Of a stretch of 64,000 nt of DNA, positions 47,747 through 59,241 are shown piece by piece (the first letter of the stretch is position 1; the number at the start of each line of letters is the position of its first letter). The notes below the pieces were generated by a model, which was not told the origin of the DNA, searched no databases, and saw only the letters and a list, made by a program, of their open reading frames with translations. The DNA is from Cloeon dipterum (Eukaryota; Arthropoda; Insecta; Ephemeroptera; Baetidae). The translations under genes were made by a program, and so were the position numbers. The stretch is taken from positions 22,758,545 through 22,822,544 of the forward strand of contig NC_088790.1 of the NCBI RefSeq assembly GCF_949628265.1, in the 5' to 3' direction.

Positions 47747-50700
47747 TTAGTCATCGTATTGAAAGTCGTCCTGATCGATTGGTCCCAAAATTTTCATCAG
47801 CTTCCCCAATTGGCTTCTACAAAAATAAACATGTACACCATCCAAAACACTTCCAAAAATGCTCACCTCAGTTTCTCGTCAGCCGTCGTCTGCCGTCTCT
47901 TCTCCACGAGAACCAGTTGCTCCTCCAGTTTGCGCAGAGTAGGTTTGATCAGCACGATCTTGTACTTGGCCAGCACGTACAGCAGCTGAAACAGCTGCAC
48001 ATCTTGGAAGGCCATCTTTTCTTTGTACAGCTCGACGAGCCTGGCGTAAAGGAGCAGCCTGCGAGCGAAATCATTAACCTTAAGCTGCTGAGAATTAGTT
48101 TACGGCCCTACTTAGCATCATGAGAGTTCTCAAAGGCGGGGTTGTTCACGATTGCTTTGAAGTAGTCGAATGCGAGGCACTTTTCACTATTTTTCGAGTC
48201 GTCGATGTGCATAAGGATGAGCAGCGTCTCCTTCAGCGTCCGCCTCACGATCGACAACACCGAAGATTCCTCAGTAACATGCCTCAATACGTTCAGCAGC
48301 AAATGGAGCGCCTGATTAATTTTGGTTTAGCTTAATGAGAAATTCTTTAAAGTTTCAAATAAAACTCACGTTGGTCGCATGTTCGTTTTCAAAAAACTTG
48401 CCTCTCATCCGCAGCAATTGCGAACCGATGATTTCTGCCATTTTATCCACCAATTCAGGGTTGTTTGTCCTGAATGCTCTCTGCAAAAATATTTAGTCAA
48501 GAAATTCTAGTTTAAAGCAGCACAAACCTCTATTGCGTGTGCGCCTCTTGCATCCTTTTTGCTGTCCAGGGCGTGCACAAAGTGCTTAACGCTGGCGACG
48601 AAGATTCGATTCACGTAGCCATCCTTTACAACTTTTCCCAGGCCAATGAGAAACTGAACAAAACACCTTGATCATACTTATCAATTCATTCGTGGTATTG
48701 CTATAACGTTATTCCGTTAGGAAAATCTAATGTGTTAAGTGAAAAAATGTGTTAAATTCGCGAGTTGATTTATATATTTATAAAAAAATAGACAGCTGAA
48801 ATATTTTTATATATTTTTGCCTAGGGAAGGAAATTAATTTTTATCTTGCCATAAAAATTCTTGTTACTCTTGTGCATTTAATTAAATTTTTAATATAAAA
48901 TTATTTAAATAATACTTTACCTTGTCTAGATAGGCTTCCAAACCAGCCTTTATGTTTGGATTGATGGCAAATGTTGGAAATTTACTAATGTCCTCGTATA
49001 AGAGCAATGAGTTGGCAAGCAGGTAGAGAGGACACTTAACATCTTTCTAAAATGATTAAAAATATGAAGTGGCAAACTCATCTAATAAATTACTACCTCT
49101 TTTATCATGATGGGAGAGCAGGTTTCAAAAAGATTGCCTATTGACTCATACATCCGGATTATTGTTGAGTGAGGGTATTTGGTCGTGCTGATTTTAGAGT
49201 TGGGATCGCGTTGAATTACTTGCGACACGAGCGCAGGCAGCTTTTTGAAGTAGGGCTGCACCCTGAATTTGAACTCAGACCTTTGCACGATGCTCTGAAA
49301 ATTAAATGGGCATTATTCTGAGTAAATTTGGCCTGTTTATAAGCTCACCTCTCGCCGCAAGTCGTACTGCACTGCGATCATTTCCCCAAACTTGTGCAGG
49401 GGATACGTTTCCTTCTTCAAGTCTGCCAGATTGAGAGTTCCAAACAAGCTCATCAAATCAGGCAGCTTGCAGATTAGAATTGTAAGTGCGTCCGTGTCGA
49501 TGCCGTTGCTGTCGTCCAGGACACAGCACCTAATCCACTCGTGAAGGACGATCTCGTTGAATTTCGGCTCTAAAGTTCTCACTCGCTCTAGGACCTCTTC
49601 TGACGCTATCACTTGAGACCAATAACGAGTTGCAATCCTTCAAGTAAAAACCAATTAATTTTTTTGTGATATTTCAATAAAGTCATCCTACCCAACGTAA
49701 ACCGCTTCATTTGTCGCAAAGTGTCTAAACAACTCCATGAAACTTGTATTGTCAGCAGCAGCGGACACTGCAAACGCGATGTCGGCGACCGCGTTGTAAG
49801 AATTCGGACTGATCTTGATGCTTTCCTCCTTCAGGAACGGGATCAGGTACTGGATAAATGAAGTCACTGCCTCCTTCTTTTTGACGGTGAACATGATTTC
49901 CTCATAGAACTGCAGCTTTGAGGAGATCTCCTGCATCGCTGTCAACACTCGGGCGCTTCTTGTCGCGTTGCACATCGACAAATACTCAGGCAACCATTCC
50001 CCTAAAGAAATGTATGTGGTCATTATAAAGTTTGATGTTAAAATAGCGCATTTTTTTTTATCAATAATTTAAATCAATTTTTTTCATTTTATATTTTGCA
50101 TTCTATTTTTATTTTCAAATAACTCACGCAACTTCTCAACATAGAAATAATTCACGTCTTCTTCGTTTTGGTTTTAATTAATTAATTATTAAAAAAATAA
50201 GTTAAGGAATGATTAATAGCCTTAAAATGAAAAGCGTGCAAGTTATAGACAACAGGGAAGGAAAATCACACTACTTTTTTTGTTACATTTTTTTCAGTTT
50301 TGGAGGAAAATATAATCCTAGATAATGGCAGTTAAAAAATGTTTCTGGATTTTATGGTGCAATGCTCCTTGAGAATGTGGGAAATTTTAACAGAAAAAAC
50401 GAGTTCATTGGGCTGATAAAACTTCCAAGGAAAACTGTTTAAAAATTGTGAAATATTTTCACAAAAAAGTCTATATTCACAGCTCTACTACTACAACGCA
50501 CCTAGGAACAAATAGGCTGGCTCAGCTAACTCCTCATTCTTGGCCAAAACCTCCGCAACATCATTGAGAGAATCGACAAACGCAGCAACAGCATCGATCA
50601 AAACAGGATTGTTCCTATTCAGATTCTTGCAGCTTGAGGTTATCATGGCGGTGACAGGAGGGATGTTCTCCTCAATTGACAGGTGCTTCTCCACTTTGAG

Positions 50701-53273
50701 ATGGATCAGCGTCATGTGCGACAAGAGGATCACCTTCTTCTGACTGTCCGCCTTGGCAGCGGCGAGGAAGGTCTGCAGTTTGTTGCTCTGGAACCAAAAT
50801 TAAACATTACTGACTGGCAATTGCGAGCAAATGGGTGACTAACCATTTCGTCCAGTCCCATGCAAAGTCCGACTGTCAGGCAGAGGGCAGTCATGTTGTA
50901 CAATCCCATTTCGTGCAGGGTGAGAATGCGGCCTGGAGCGAATTTGGTACAAATTCTGCTTTTGATTTGGTTGTAAAATCTCGGTCTGTCTGTATCACAC
51001 CAAGCGTTTTTCATCTGGCTCGTCAAAAGTTTGAGGAAGAGGCAGAAACTGTTGAGCATGTCAAGGCCTGCGCTTTGGAGGTTCTGGTGCCGCTTGATTT
51101 GTTCACTGAACTCAGAAACTGATTTTCTGGAATTCAAATAATTAACTGTAAAGCAAATATTTAGCAAGAAAAATTTTTTAAATCAAGAGCATAAATAATC
51201 CGGGAAATTTTTGATTCAACATTTAAAAAATTAATTAAAGAATCTTTATTTTTTTTCTTAATTGGGGCAGTAATATTACGACCATCATCTACTTTTTTAC
51301 AAAAGACTCCCATGTTTCAGTTACTTGTGAATCTTTTAATTCATGTAACCTGAACTGATATGAACCAATTTTAACGGTTGAATAATTTTCTTCTAAAACG
51401 TAAGCAATTAAAAAATACTAAATATTTCAAATTTAATTCAGTTTTTATTCAATGTAGGTTTTAGGCACTATTTTATTTAACAAATCGATTAAAAAAATAA
51501 AACTGTCCCATCAGAAATTGTTCTAGGCTCTGTAGTTCAATTTAACTTCAACACACAGCAAAAAAATCCACTACTAATTTATTAAAAAGAAATTAATGTG
51601 GCTTTAATTTTGACATGCAATGCTACTTACGCAATGACTACTAAATTAGATGGATTTTCGCCTGGGGTCATGAAGCACGAGTTGATGTTCTTGATGAAAT
51701 GATCAAGCAGCACATTCAGGGCCTGCATTCCAATGTTCCACCAGACTGGCAGCTGCAGCAAAAGTCTCAGCAGGTCCCTCATGTCAGTTTCTTTGGCGTC
51801 AGCAGTCACGTTTTTCAAAATCAGGAAGAGCAAGTTGCTGGCATCGTCTGACAACTGGCCCTAGAAAATTAGGGTTGACGAAAAATTTGTACATAAACAG
51901 CAATTGACTCACCCTTTGCCGCCTGGTGTAAATTCCTCCCTCGCTGTAGCCGTAAAGGGGGCAAACGTTGAGAAAGATCCACAGGGCAAACGAGTATCTC
52001 TTTGGCTGTGGCCAATTTGAACAGAGATCAGGCCTTGTGACTTTACTGACATTCAATTCTGCGTTTTCTTCTGATGGGCTGAATATCCTGTTTACAATCA
52101 CTCGGAGCAGACTCCAAAAAGGCTAGTATTACAATTTAAGATAAATATCTCCACCCTTATAATTTTCCTCACCATTGAAATTGTGTTATTCGCGTGCAAT
52201 TTGTCGGCGAAAATCTGGAGCATGAGCCAAAACTCCCTCATGCAGTTACAGAAGAAAGGCCGAGTCAACTCATAGTCTTCCTGTTTAACGCCTTCAGCTA
52301 GTTTTATCAACTCGCACAAAATATGGTCTAACGCAGTTTCCATGAGGCGGTTGATTTCAGTCTTTTGCGAAGTGAGTGCGTGAAGCAAACACAAATATTG
52401 CCACCGCAGCTCCAAATGAAGATGCAGCAAATGGTGCATTGGAAGTCGACACTGCACAATATATTTTGCTATTAAAATAGCTCTATGTATGCAACGCAAA
52501 AAATACCTTGTTGCCTAAAGAGTCTGGACAGACAGCGAGAAGATTGTGTTCAATTTTTGTGAGGCCCTGGATCAGGACAAACCACAGCTCCAAATTCTCC
52601 AAGAGACCAGACTTTCCTTCCTCTAATATCCACGAGAATTTTTCATCGGTTTGAAGGCTAAAATTTTAAGTTAATAAACATAATTTCAGAGAAAAAAAGC
52701 TAGGATTTTACTAACCTTTGAATGTAGGTTGTCAAATACTCAAACATCAAACTAATTTTGCGCCGAGAATCAAAATAATTGCCTTTGTTCAAATTTAAGT
52801 GCATAAGGTGTTTCACGGCATCCTTCTCATTCTTGATAAAAAGTTTCCTGTTTGCAAAAAAAAATTAAAGCACTGAAGGATTAAATTTTAAATACAATTC
52901 TTCTCACCTGGCCATTTGGAACAACTCATCTAGATTTTCGAGAATTGCGCTCGAAGCATCAAACTTGGCGCCCCCAAAGAGCACCAAATCAACGCCAGCC
53001 TTTTCAATTAACCCCTTGTGATAGTTAGGGTTGTTGAAAACAAGATTCATCCCTCCTTGCCGAAGCACACTTTCATAAATTAAGTCTTGATTTAACTGAG
53101 CGTGCGTTAGTCTGCCTTGGCACTCGAAGCAATAGGGCTGAAGCTTCTTGTCGCCCTCTACAAAAGGTTTCTTAAGCAGGCTGTATCAGATTAAAATTCA
53201 CTTTCAAACCTATGGCATTTTGAAATGCCTCGTCGTCGGCGAACAAGTCGTCTTCAGAGTCGAAATCAGTCAT
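47747..53273 (-). CDS. MMS22L: MMS22-like replication-fork repair protein (MMS22L)
   Basis: Eighteen exons join in phase to 1,168 residues: 53210-53273, 52908-53157, 52716-52847, 52507-52657, 52173-52451, 51913-52122, 51631-51860, 50844-51126, 50502-50787, 49692-50001, 49349-49637, 49097-49294, 48921-49046, 48528-48653, 48370-48480, 48112-48311, 47867-48058, 47747-47816. Recognition rests on family blocks in order: LLHLHLELRW (vertebrate LLHLHLDIHW), IKSRICTKFAPGR...LHEMGLYN (vertebrate KGRIYSKFHQKR...LTEVGLQN), RYWSQVIAS followed by HEWIRCCVL (vertebrate RYLSHVLQN...RSWIRCVLQ). Human MMS22L has 1,243 residues. It is a helical-repeat protein that works with TONSL on unligated or newly replicated chromatin to load RAD51 at stalled forks. 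The acidic N-terminus (residues 5-15) starts at the first ATG. It diverges from CEP19 about 620 bp away. Confidence 0.88.
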
Positions 53274-53897
53274 CTTGATTGATTGAAGGCGTGCGAAACG
53301 ATTCGAGCGAATTTTAGCTCACCATAATGAAGCGGGTGCACATATAGCCAATAAAAAGGGAAAAGGCGGTAAAATTGTTAAAAGAATTAGGCTCAAATCA
53401 GGTTGTGATAAGGGTGTACTCATCAAAAAGTGATGGGGTAGTATTGTTTTCGTTTCCCCAGTTGCCGCCAACATGAAAAAGCAGCGACCGCGGGCCGTCA
53501 GAGCAAATGGGCGTGACGCGAACGACAGGCAGAGGTTGGCTGAAGAGTAGTATTATATTTCCAAAAACTTGTATTAGTAAACCTTTTTAATTTTATTGTA
53601 TTTAATTATTAACTGTTTTTGATCAGTAAAACAATTATTGTGTTCAAGAAAAATAAATTTTATCCCAGAGAAGTGTAACATTCTGCTGTGCTCTCTAAAC
53701 TCCTACCATTTTCTGCAAAATTATTTCAGCCAATGAGAGACACGGGGAATTCAAGGCGGTAAATCAAACGTGGAATGTGCGAATGTGTGGTTATATATGA
53801 CTCTGACAAGTGCAGTTTTAATCTAATTCGATCTACTTTTGAAATAATAATACATCAAGGAATACCAGTGCCTTTTTTTAAAAAAAAATCAACTTTA
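53274..53897. promoter_or_regulatory. Divergent promoter MMS22L/CEP19
   Basis: Head-to-head start codons are 624 bp apart. GCCAATAAAAAG near 53346 and AGCCAATGAG at 53728-53737 are CCAAT boxes near the two ends. The in-frame ATG at 53775 lies within this interval and would extend CEP19 by 41 residues. Confidence 0.55.
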
Positions 53898-54712
53898 ATG
53901 ACTGGAATCTACAAAGCCAAGAAATGCGGCGTTCAGTTCAACCCTCCGTGCGTCATCTTAATTTACGAAGATACCCTTTCCTGCAAATTTCGAAGGAGAT
54001 CCATGCCAGCCAGAAATTTTGATTCTTTGTCAGACGTCGAAGCGGCAGCAAAACTGATTAAAGAGAGACACAAAAGATACTTGGAGCCCATATCACAAGT
54101 TGTGATCGAAAAAATGCTACGACTCATACAGGTTTTTGTAAAATTAATATTTGAAAAAAAATAAATGATTTTTCGGATTTTTCTTCACAGGAAAATATGA
54201 AAGGAGTGGATCTTGAATCATCCTTGCAAAAGGTTGAGAGAGAATACGAAGTGAACCCAGAGGAGGATTTAAACAAATTAAAAACAGACGAATTGGAGCG
54301 TAAAAAAGCAATAATGGACGTGGCATTTAACAAGAGGAAAGTCCGACCAGGCGATCCGAATTTCGAGTACGACAAAAGAGTTGAATTCGCTCCAGACAAA
54401 CCATCAGAATGGGATGATCCAGACGAAATTGTTAAAAACGACGATTTTCCGTTGGAGGAACTGCCGGTTGCGGATCAGGTCAGTCAAGACGTGGATTCTT
54501 TCAATTTGGAGGACGAGGTCTTCAGCGACAAGGACGAAGAATCTTTGAAAAATGATACAGAAAAAAGTGAAGAAAACGTCCTTGAGGATTTGAAAGGAGA
54601 CGACATGCTGGACAGTTTAGAAGACACAGATCCAAAACTAAAAATCCAGTTCGACATCAGAGATTTGGAAAATGAATTGAGAGTGGATGATGCAGATGAT
54701 TTTTGGGGATGA
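53898..54712 (+). CDS. CEP19: CEP19, centrosomal/ciliary protein with extended acidic tail
   Basis: Two exons (53898-54131, 54191-54712) give 251 residues. Blocks matching vertebrate CEP19 in order are AKKCGVQFNPPCVILIYED, RRSMPARNF, RHKRYLEPIS, NPEEDLNKLKTDELERKKAI and DPNFEYDKRVEF. CEP19 sits at the mother centriole, recruits RABL2 and supports entry of IFT trains into cilia. The vertebrate protein ends soon after the last block (163 residues). Here about 105 further residues follow, strongly acidic (many Asp/Glu) and ending DADDFWG. The start at 53898 was chosen because family members begin a few residues before AKKCG. An in-frame ATG at 53775 has no matching homology. Confidence 0.93.
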
Positions 54713-54941
54713 ATAATATAACAAACTCTTGTTCTAATATCAGATTATTGTTAGTTTTTAATATAACTTGGTTGCACTAGTAATTAACAATTAACACCAT
54801 TGCCAGCACATCATGATATAACAAACAGTTGCCAATGAAACACGATTTTAGAGATGGCAACCTTCAGGCTTGTTGATTTTGAACCTGCCACATTTTTTCA
54901 ACTAAAATGTTCAGTCTCAGTTAAGAGTATGCACATAAAAA

Positions 54942-55508
54942 CTATTTTGGCGCATCTTCTTTCGCTTTTTTCCATGAATCCAGTTTTTCTTCAATCTTGG
55001 TTTCAAGCAGCTTTGCTCCCTGAAATTACAAATACACATTTTTTAATTGAACAGGAAAATTGTAATTAAGTTTGAGTATTATCTACAGGTGAATTTTCGA
55101 TAGTTCAAAAACATACACCTACGACGTAATTCACAGCCGAAATGTGTTAAATTAATTACGTAAGTCAGTAATTAATACGAAAAACAAGAAGATTTCTTTC
55201 AAGAATAAAAGAAACCAATTTATGCGTCAATCTGAAAATAGCTCCTGTTACGTAATTAAGAAAAATATTTGCTGCCCATACATAAATAAAAAGTAAAAAC
55301 ATATCAACAGAATAATAAATAAGTTATTTAAATTAGAAGTTGCAATAACCTCAAAAATTGGAAGGCCCCTCTTTTCTTCTGGCCTGATCAACACCTCGAC
55401 GTCTTGCAGTTTCAACCAGCCCCAATGCAGTAGAATGATTGTTGGTATTGAGACGATTGCCACAATATTTCGATTTAAAAATTCACGGAATCTTCCTACT
55501 TGACTCAT
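54942..55508 (-). CDS. Unrecognised small single-pass membrane protein
   Basis: Two exons (55350-55508 and 54942-55019) join in phase to 78 residues. A basic N-terminus (residues 6-13) precedes one hydrophobic segment at about residues 14-30 (IVAIVSIPTIILLHWGW). A charged region with RPEEKRG follows, then a Lys/Glu-rich amphipathic C-terminal helix ending APK. Borders are GT-AG. Length and design resemble small mitochondrial inner-membrane or ER proteins, but I do not recognise the family and assign no function. Its start codon is 487 bp from that of the PDIA5-like gene on the opposite strand. Confidence 0.65.
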
Positions 55509-55994
55509 TTTTGCAAACTAAAACAAAGTCGCAGATGATTTTGTAAGTGGGCGAAAAATTTTGTAGATCCAGTGCTGGATCAACTTGGTTTTGTTTTGAT
55601 CTATCATCTGAACGGTAACAATGCTGCCAACATACGTTTAGTTAAAAATCATAACGTTTGCCATACATAACTACTGTAAGCATATTTGCAAAGAAAGTTG
55701 GTTTAAAAGATTTAAAACAATTAATTTTAGAATCACAAACATAATTTCAAAGAAAAATCATTCAATCCAATATTGAACTTTACTGTACTACGAGTTAAAC
55801 TGAAATGTTGGCTTCACTGGGAATTTCCTTTCTCTTTGCTCCAATTGCAAAAAATGTTCGCAGCGTTTGCGACTTTCCCCGCAAGGGGTCTCTGAAGTCT
55901 GAACCCTGAATAGAATTTGTGTTGTCGCAAAATTGTTGACTTGTGTTAAGATGTTATATTAAATTTGCCAAAGCAATTAGGAATAAATAGTAAA
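55509..55994. promoter_or_regulatory. Divergent promoter of the small membrane protein and PDIA5 genes
   Basis: An AT-rich interval of 486 bp between head-to-head start codons. No clear TATA or CCAAT motif was fixed. A shared promoter is inferred from geometry only. Confidence 0.4.
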
Positions 55995-58900
55995 ATGTGG
56001 CCAAGGAAAGCAGTGGTGCTTAGCGCGTTACTTTGCGCAATTTTTCTGTCGGTAAGTTAATTTTCTTTTGAACTACATAGCGTTTTCTGTTTTGACATGC
56101 CGCACTGCAACCTGTCTCTTGGGCGCTGCAGCCGGTGCATTGACCTTCCGCACGCACATATGGATGAAGTTAAAGGGCGGAATTGTAATATTTTTAAATG
56201 AATCATCAGGTGGAATTGGCCAACGCCAAACAAGGAGGTCCCACCGACAAGAAAGGGCCGCTGGAAGAGATCACAGATGCTAAAGAGTTCAAAAAGCTGT
56301 TGAGAACGAAAAACAACGTGCTGGTGCTCTTTGTCAGCACGACCAAGAGGACCTACTTTACCGTTAAAATGTTCAAAGAGGCCGCCGAGGCTGTGAAAGG
56401 ACAGGGAACCCTTGCCTTCGTAGACTGCTATGGGTGTGTTTTGCAAATATATTTAAGTTGGAAGAAATATAATTTGAGCAAATTTCAGTGAAAACGGCAA
56501 GAAAATGTGCAAGAAACTGAAGGTTAAACCTGATCCGCAAATCCTGCGCCACTACAAGGACGGCGAGTTCAACCGTGACTACGACCGCCAGCTGAGTGTC
56601 ACGTCCATTGTCAATTTCATGCGGGATCCCACTGGTGACGTGCCCTGGGAGGAGGATGCTGACTCTGCTGATGTCATGCACATTCCTGATATCTCGGTAT
56701 AACTTTAATTTAATGTATTGTCTTGATTAATAAAATTTTACTTATTTAGGCACTGAATAAGGCCATCAAGAAGGAGGCGAAGCCTCTCATGGTCATGTTC
56801 TACGCTCCCTGGTGCGGATTCTGCAAAACCTTGAAGCCTGAGTATGCTGAGGCGGCTAAAGAACTGAGAGGACAGGCTGTGATGGCGGCCATCGATGTGA
56901 ACAGGCCTGAAAACTCTGCCATCAGGCAGCTGTTCAACATCACTGGCTTCCCTACGCTTCTCTATTTTGAGTAAAATTATCAGTGATGCATAGAAATTGT
57001 TTAATTCGGTTTTTTTCATGACAGGAATGGTGCCATGAAGTACACTTATGAAGGAGACAACAAGCGAGATGCATTGATTAGCTTTATGAAAGACCCGCAA
57101 AAGCAGCCTGAGAAGGTCGTTGAGAAGCACTGGTCCGACTCCCCCAGCGAAGTTCTCCACTTGACTAAGGACACTTTTGAGGATGCAATTAAAGTAACAT
57201 AATTATATACTGATTTATAAGGACTTATTTAAACTAAATTTTTTTAGGAGCATTCATCTCTGCTTGTCATGTTCTACGCCCCTTGGTGTGGGCACTGCAA
57301 AAAGATGAAACCGGAATACGAACAAGCTGCGGAAAAATTGAAGAGTGATAAGGTATTTGTAATATTTATTCTTTGTTATTAATCCGTCTCGCAATAATTA
57401 GAATAATTAAAAAAATGACTAATTTGCACAAAAATTACCGTGAGAAAAAATTTAATAAATTCTTTATTGGTTCCAGACTATCTAAATAAATAGTAACTGA
57501 ACCTGAATTATTTAATAACTTTCGTTGATTCCTCTTCATGCTTAGGTTGCTGGTCGGCTGGCTGCCGTGGACGCCACTAGGGAAGGTCCCCTGGCGTCGC
57601 AGTTCAACGTTCGTGGCTACCCAAGCATCAAGTACTTCAAGGATGGCCAGCTTGCTTTCGACGCCAACGTCCGTGAGGCCGACAAGATCATCGAGTTCAT
57701 GAAGGACCCCAAAGAGCCGCCACCACCTCCTGCTCCTGAAAAGGCCTGGAGCGAGGAAACATCCGAAGTCGCCCACCTGACTGATGAGACCTTCAAGCCG
57801 TTTCTGAAGAAGAAGAAACATGTGCTTGTCATGTTCTATGCTCCTTGTAAGTTCTAAACAGGAATTAAGAGAAATTTTATCTGAAGAGTGAATGATTCAG
57901 GGTGTGGTCACTGCAAGAAGGCCAAGCCGGAGTTCAACACTGCCGCAGAGAAGTTCAAAGAGGACCCAAAGGTTGAGTTTGCTGCTGTTGACTGCACGGC
58001 TCAGCAAAGCGTGTGTTCCGCGTATGACGTCAAAGGCTATCCCACAATCAAGTACTTCAGCTACCTCAATAAGGAAAAGTTTGACTACGCTGGAGGCAGG
58101 ACGGTAAGACACGCTTGATGTTTATTTTCATTATTACTTTTTTCTTTTGGTATGGATTCTAAAGAATTCATCCAATTTTGAATGAATTTAAATGGGGAAA
58201 TAATTTTAAAAGGTGGGAAAAGAGTAATCTTGGAAAAGTGGTAAAATTTTCCTGAAAGAAAACAAAAATATTTGTCATAAAAATCAACTGCATCCCTCAA
58301 ATTTGCATTAACCTCTGCTTACCACAACATAGCGACAAATTGTCTCTTCCTTTCTAATTTGTTATATTGGGTATTTATCAGGCCGATGACTTCATCAGCT
58401 TCATGAACAACCCCCAAAGCGCCCCACCTCCGCCGCCACCTCCATCTCCTCACAGCGAATGGGGGCACCTGCCTGGTGCCGAGCATCTGTTACATTTGAC
58501 TGAGAGCAACTTTACCTCCATTGACAGCAAGGACAACGTCCTGGTCATGTTCTACGCTCCTTGTAAGTCTATTTTTATCATTAACTGTTCAATTTACCAA
58601 TGGCGCCATTGTATATAAATATACTTTTTAAAAAAGTCCTACTACGGTTTATGAATGCATTCTGCATGGTAAATTGTATATATTTTGATGTGCCTTAATA
58701 ATAAAAAAATAGTTTTGTCAGTGTCCATCGCCGTAAGAAAAAATTTCTGACGTTTACACAAAGATTGGCAAGACTGATTATTTGTGTTCAGAGCTGAACT
58801 TGTAACGTACAATTTTTCGGTGGCATTTGGAGAAGAAATACTAAAATATTAACGGTCTAGAAAAACAGGACATACCGTGCTTTTTTTTTGGGAAAAACTA

Positions 58901-59241
58901 ACAGTAGGAAAAACCAGACGGACAATTCCTCATATTTCAAAGGGATGTTTTTTTAAGAAAGTCTTATTTTTATGTTTTCAGGGTGCGGGCACTGTAAGGC
59001 AATGAAGGGCGACTACGCCGTGGCGGCGGAGAAGGTGCAACAGGAGAGCAAGAACTCGTGGCTGGCGACGGTCGACGCGACGGCGCAGCAGGGCCTACAG
59101 CGTAAATTCAACATCCGTGGCTTCCCGACGCTGAAGCTGTTTAAGAGGGGCCGCGAGGTGAAGGACTACGACCAGGGCAGGGGCACCGCCGACCTGGTCG
59201 CCTTCATGAAGACCGCGGCCAGTGCCAAGGACGAACTGTAA
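55995..59241 (+). CDS. PDIA5: PDIA5-like protein disulfide isomerase with four CxxC thioredoxin domains
   Basis: Ten exons (55995-56051, 56210-56433, 56489-56696, 56750-56970, 57025-57193, 57248-57352, 57546-57846, 57901-58103, 58382-58562, 58982-59241) give 642 residues. Residues 1-25 form a signal peptide ([13 protein letters not shown]). Residues 26-163 are a noncatalytic thioredoxin-like domain without CxxC. Four catalytic domains follow with WCGFC (Cys185/188), WCGHC (307/310), WCGHC (430/433) and WCGHC (558/561). Pro-rich linkers with runs of six to seven prolines separate the last three. The C-terminus is KDEL, so it is a soluble ER-lumen enzyme that forms and rearranges disulfides. 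Human PDIA5 has the same N-terminal domain but only three CxxC domains in 519 residues. The introns before domains 3 and 4 both split the active-site Trp codon after its first base. Confidence 0.95.

Noticed and set aside
53775-53897. Upstream ATG as the start of CEP19
   Set aside because: It is in frame, but the added 41 residues have no counterpart in CEP19, and the family start lies a few residues before AKKCG. It remains possible if transcripts start further upstream.
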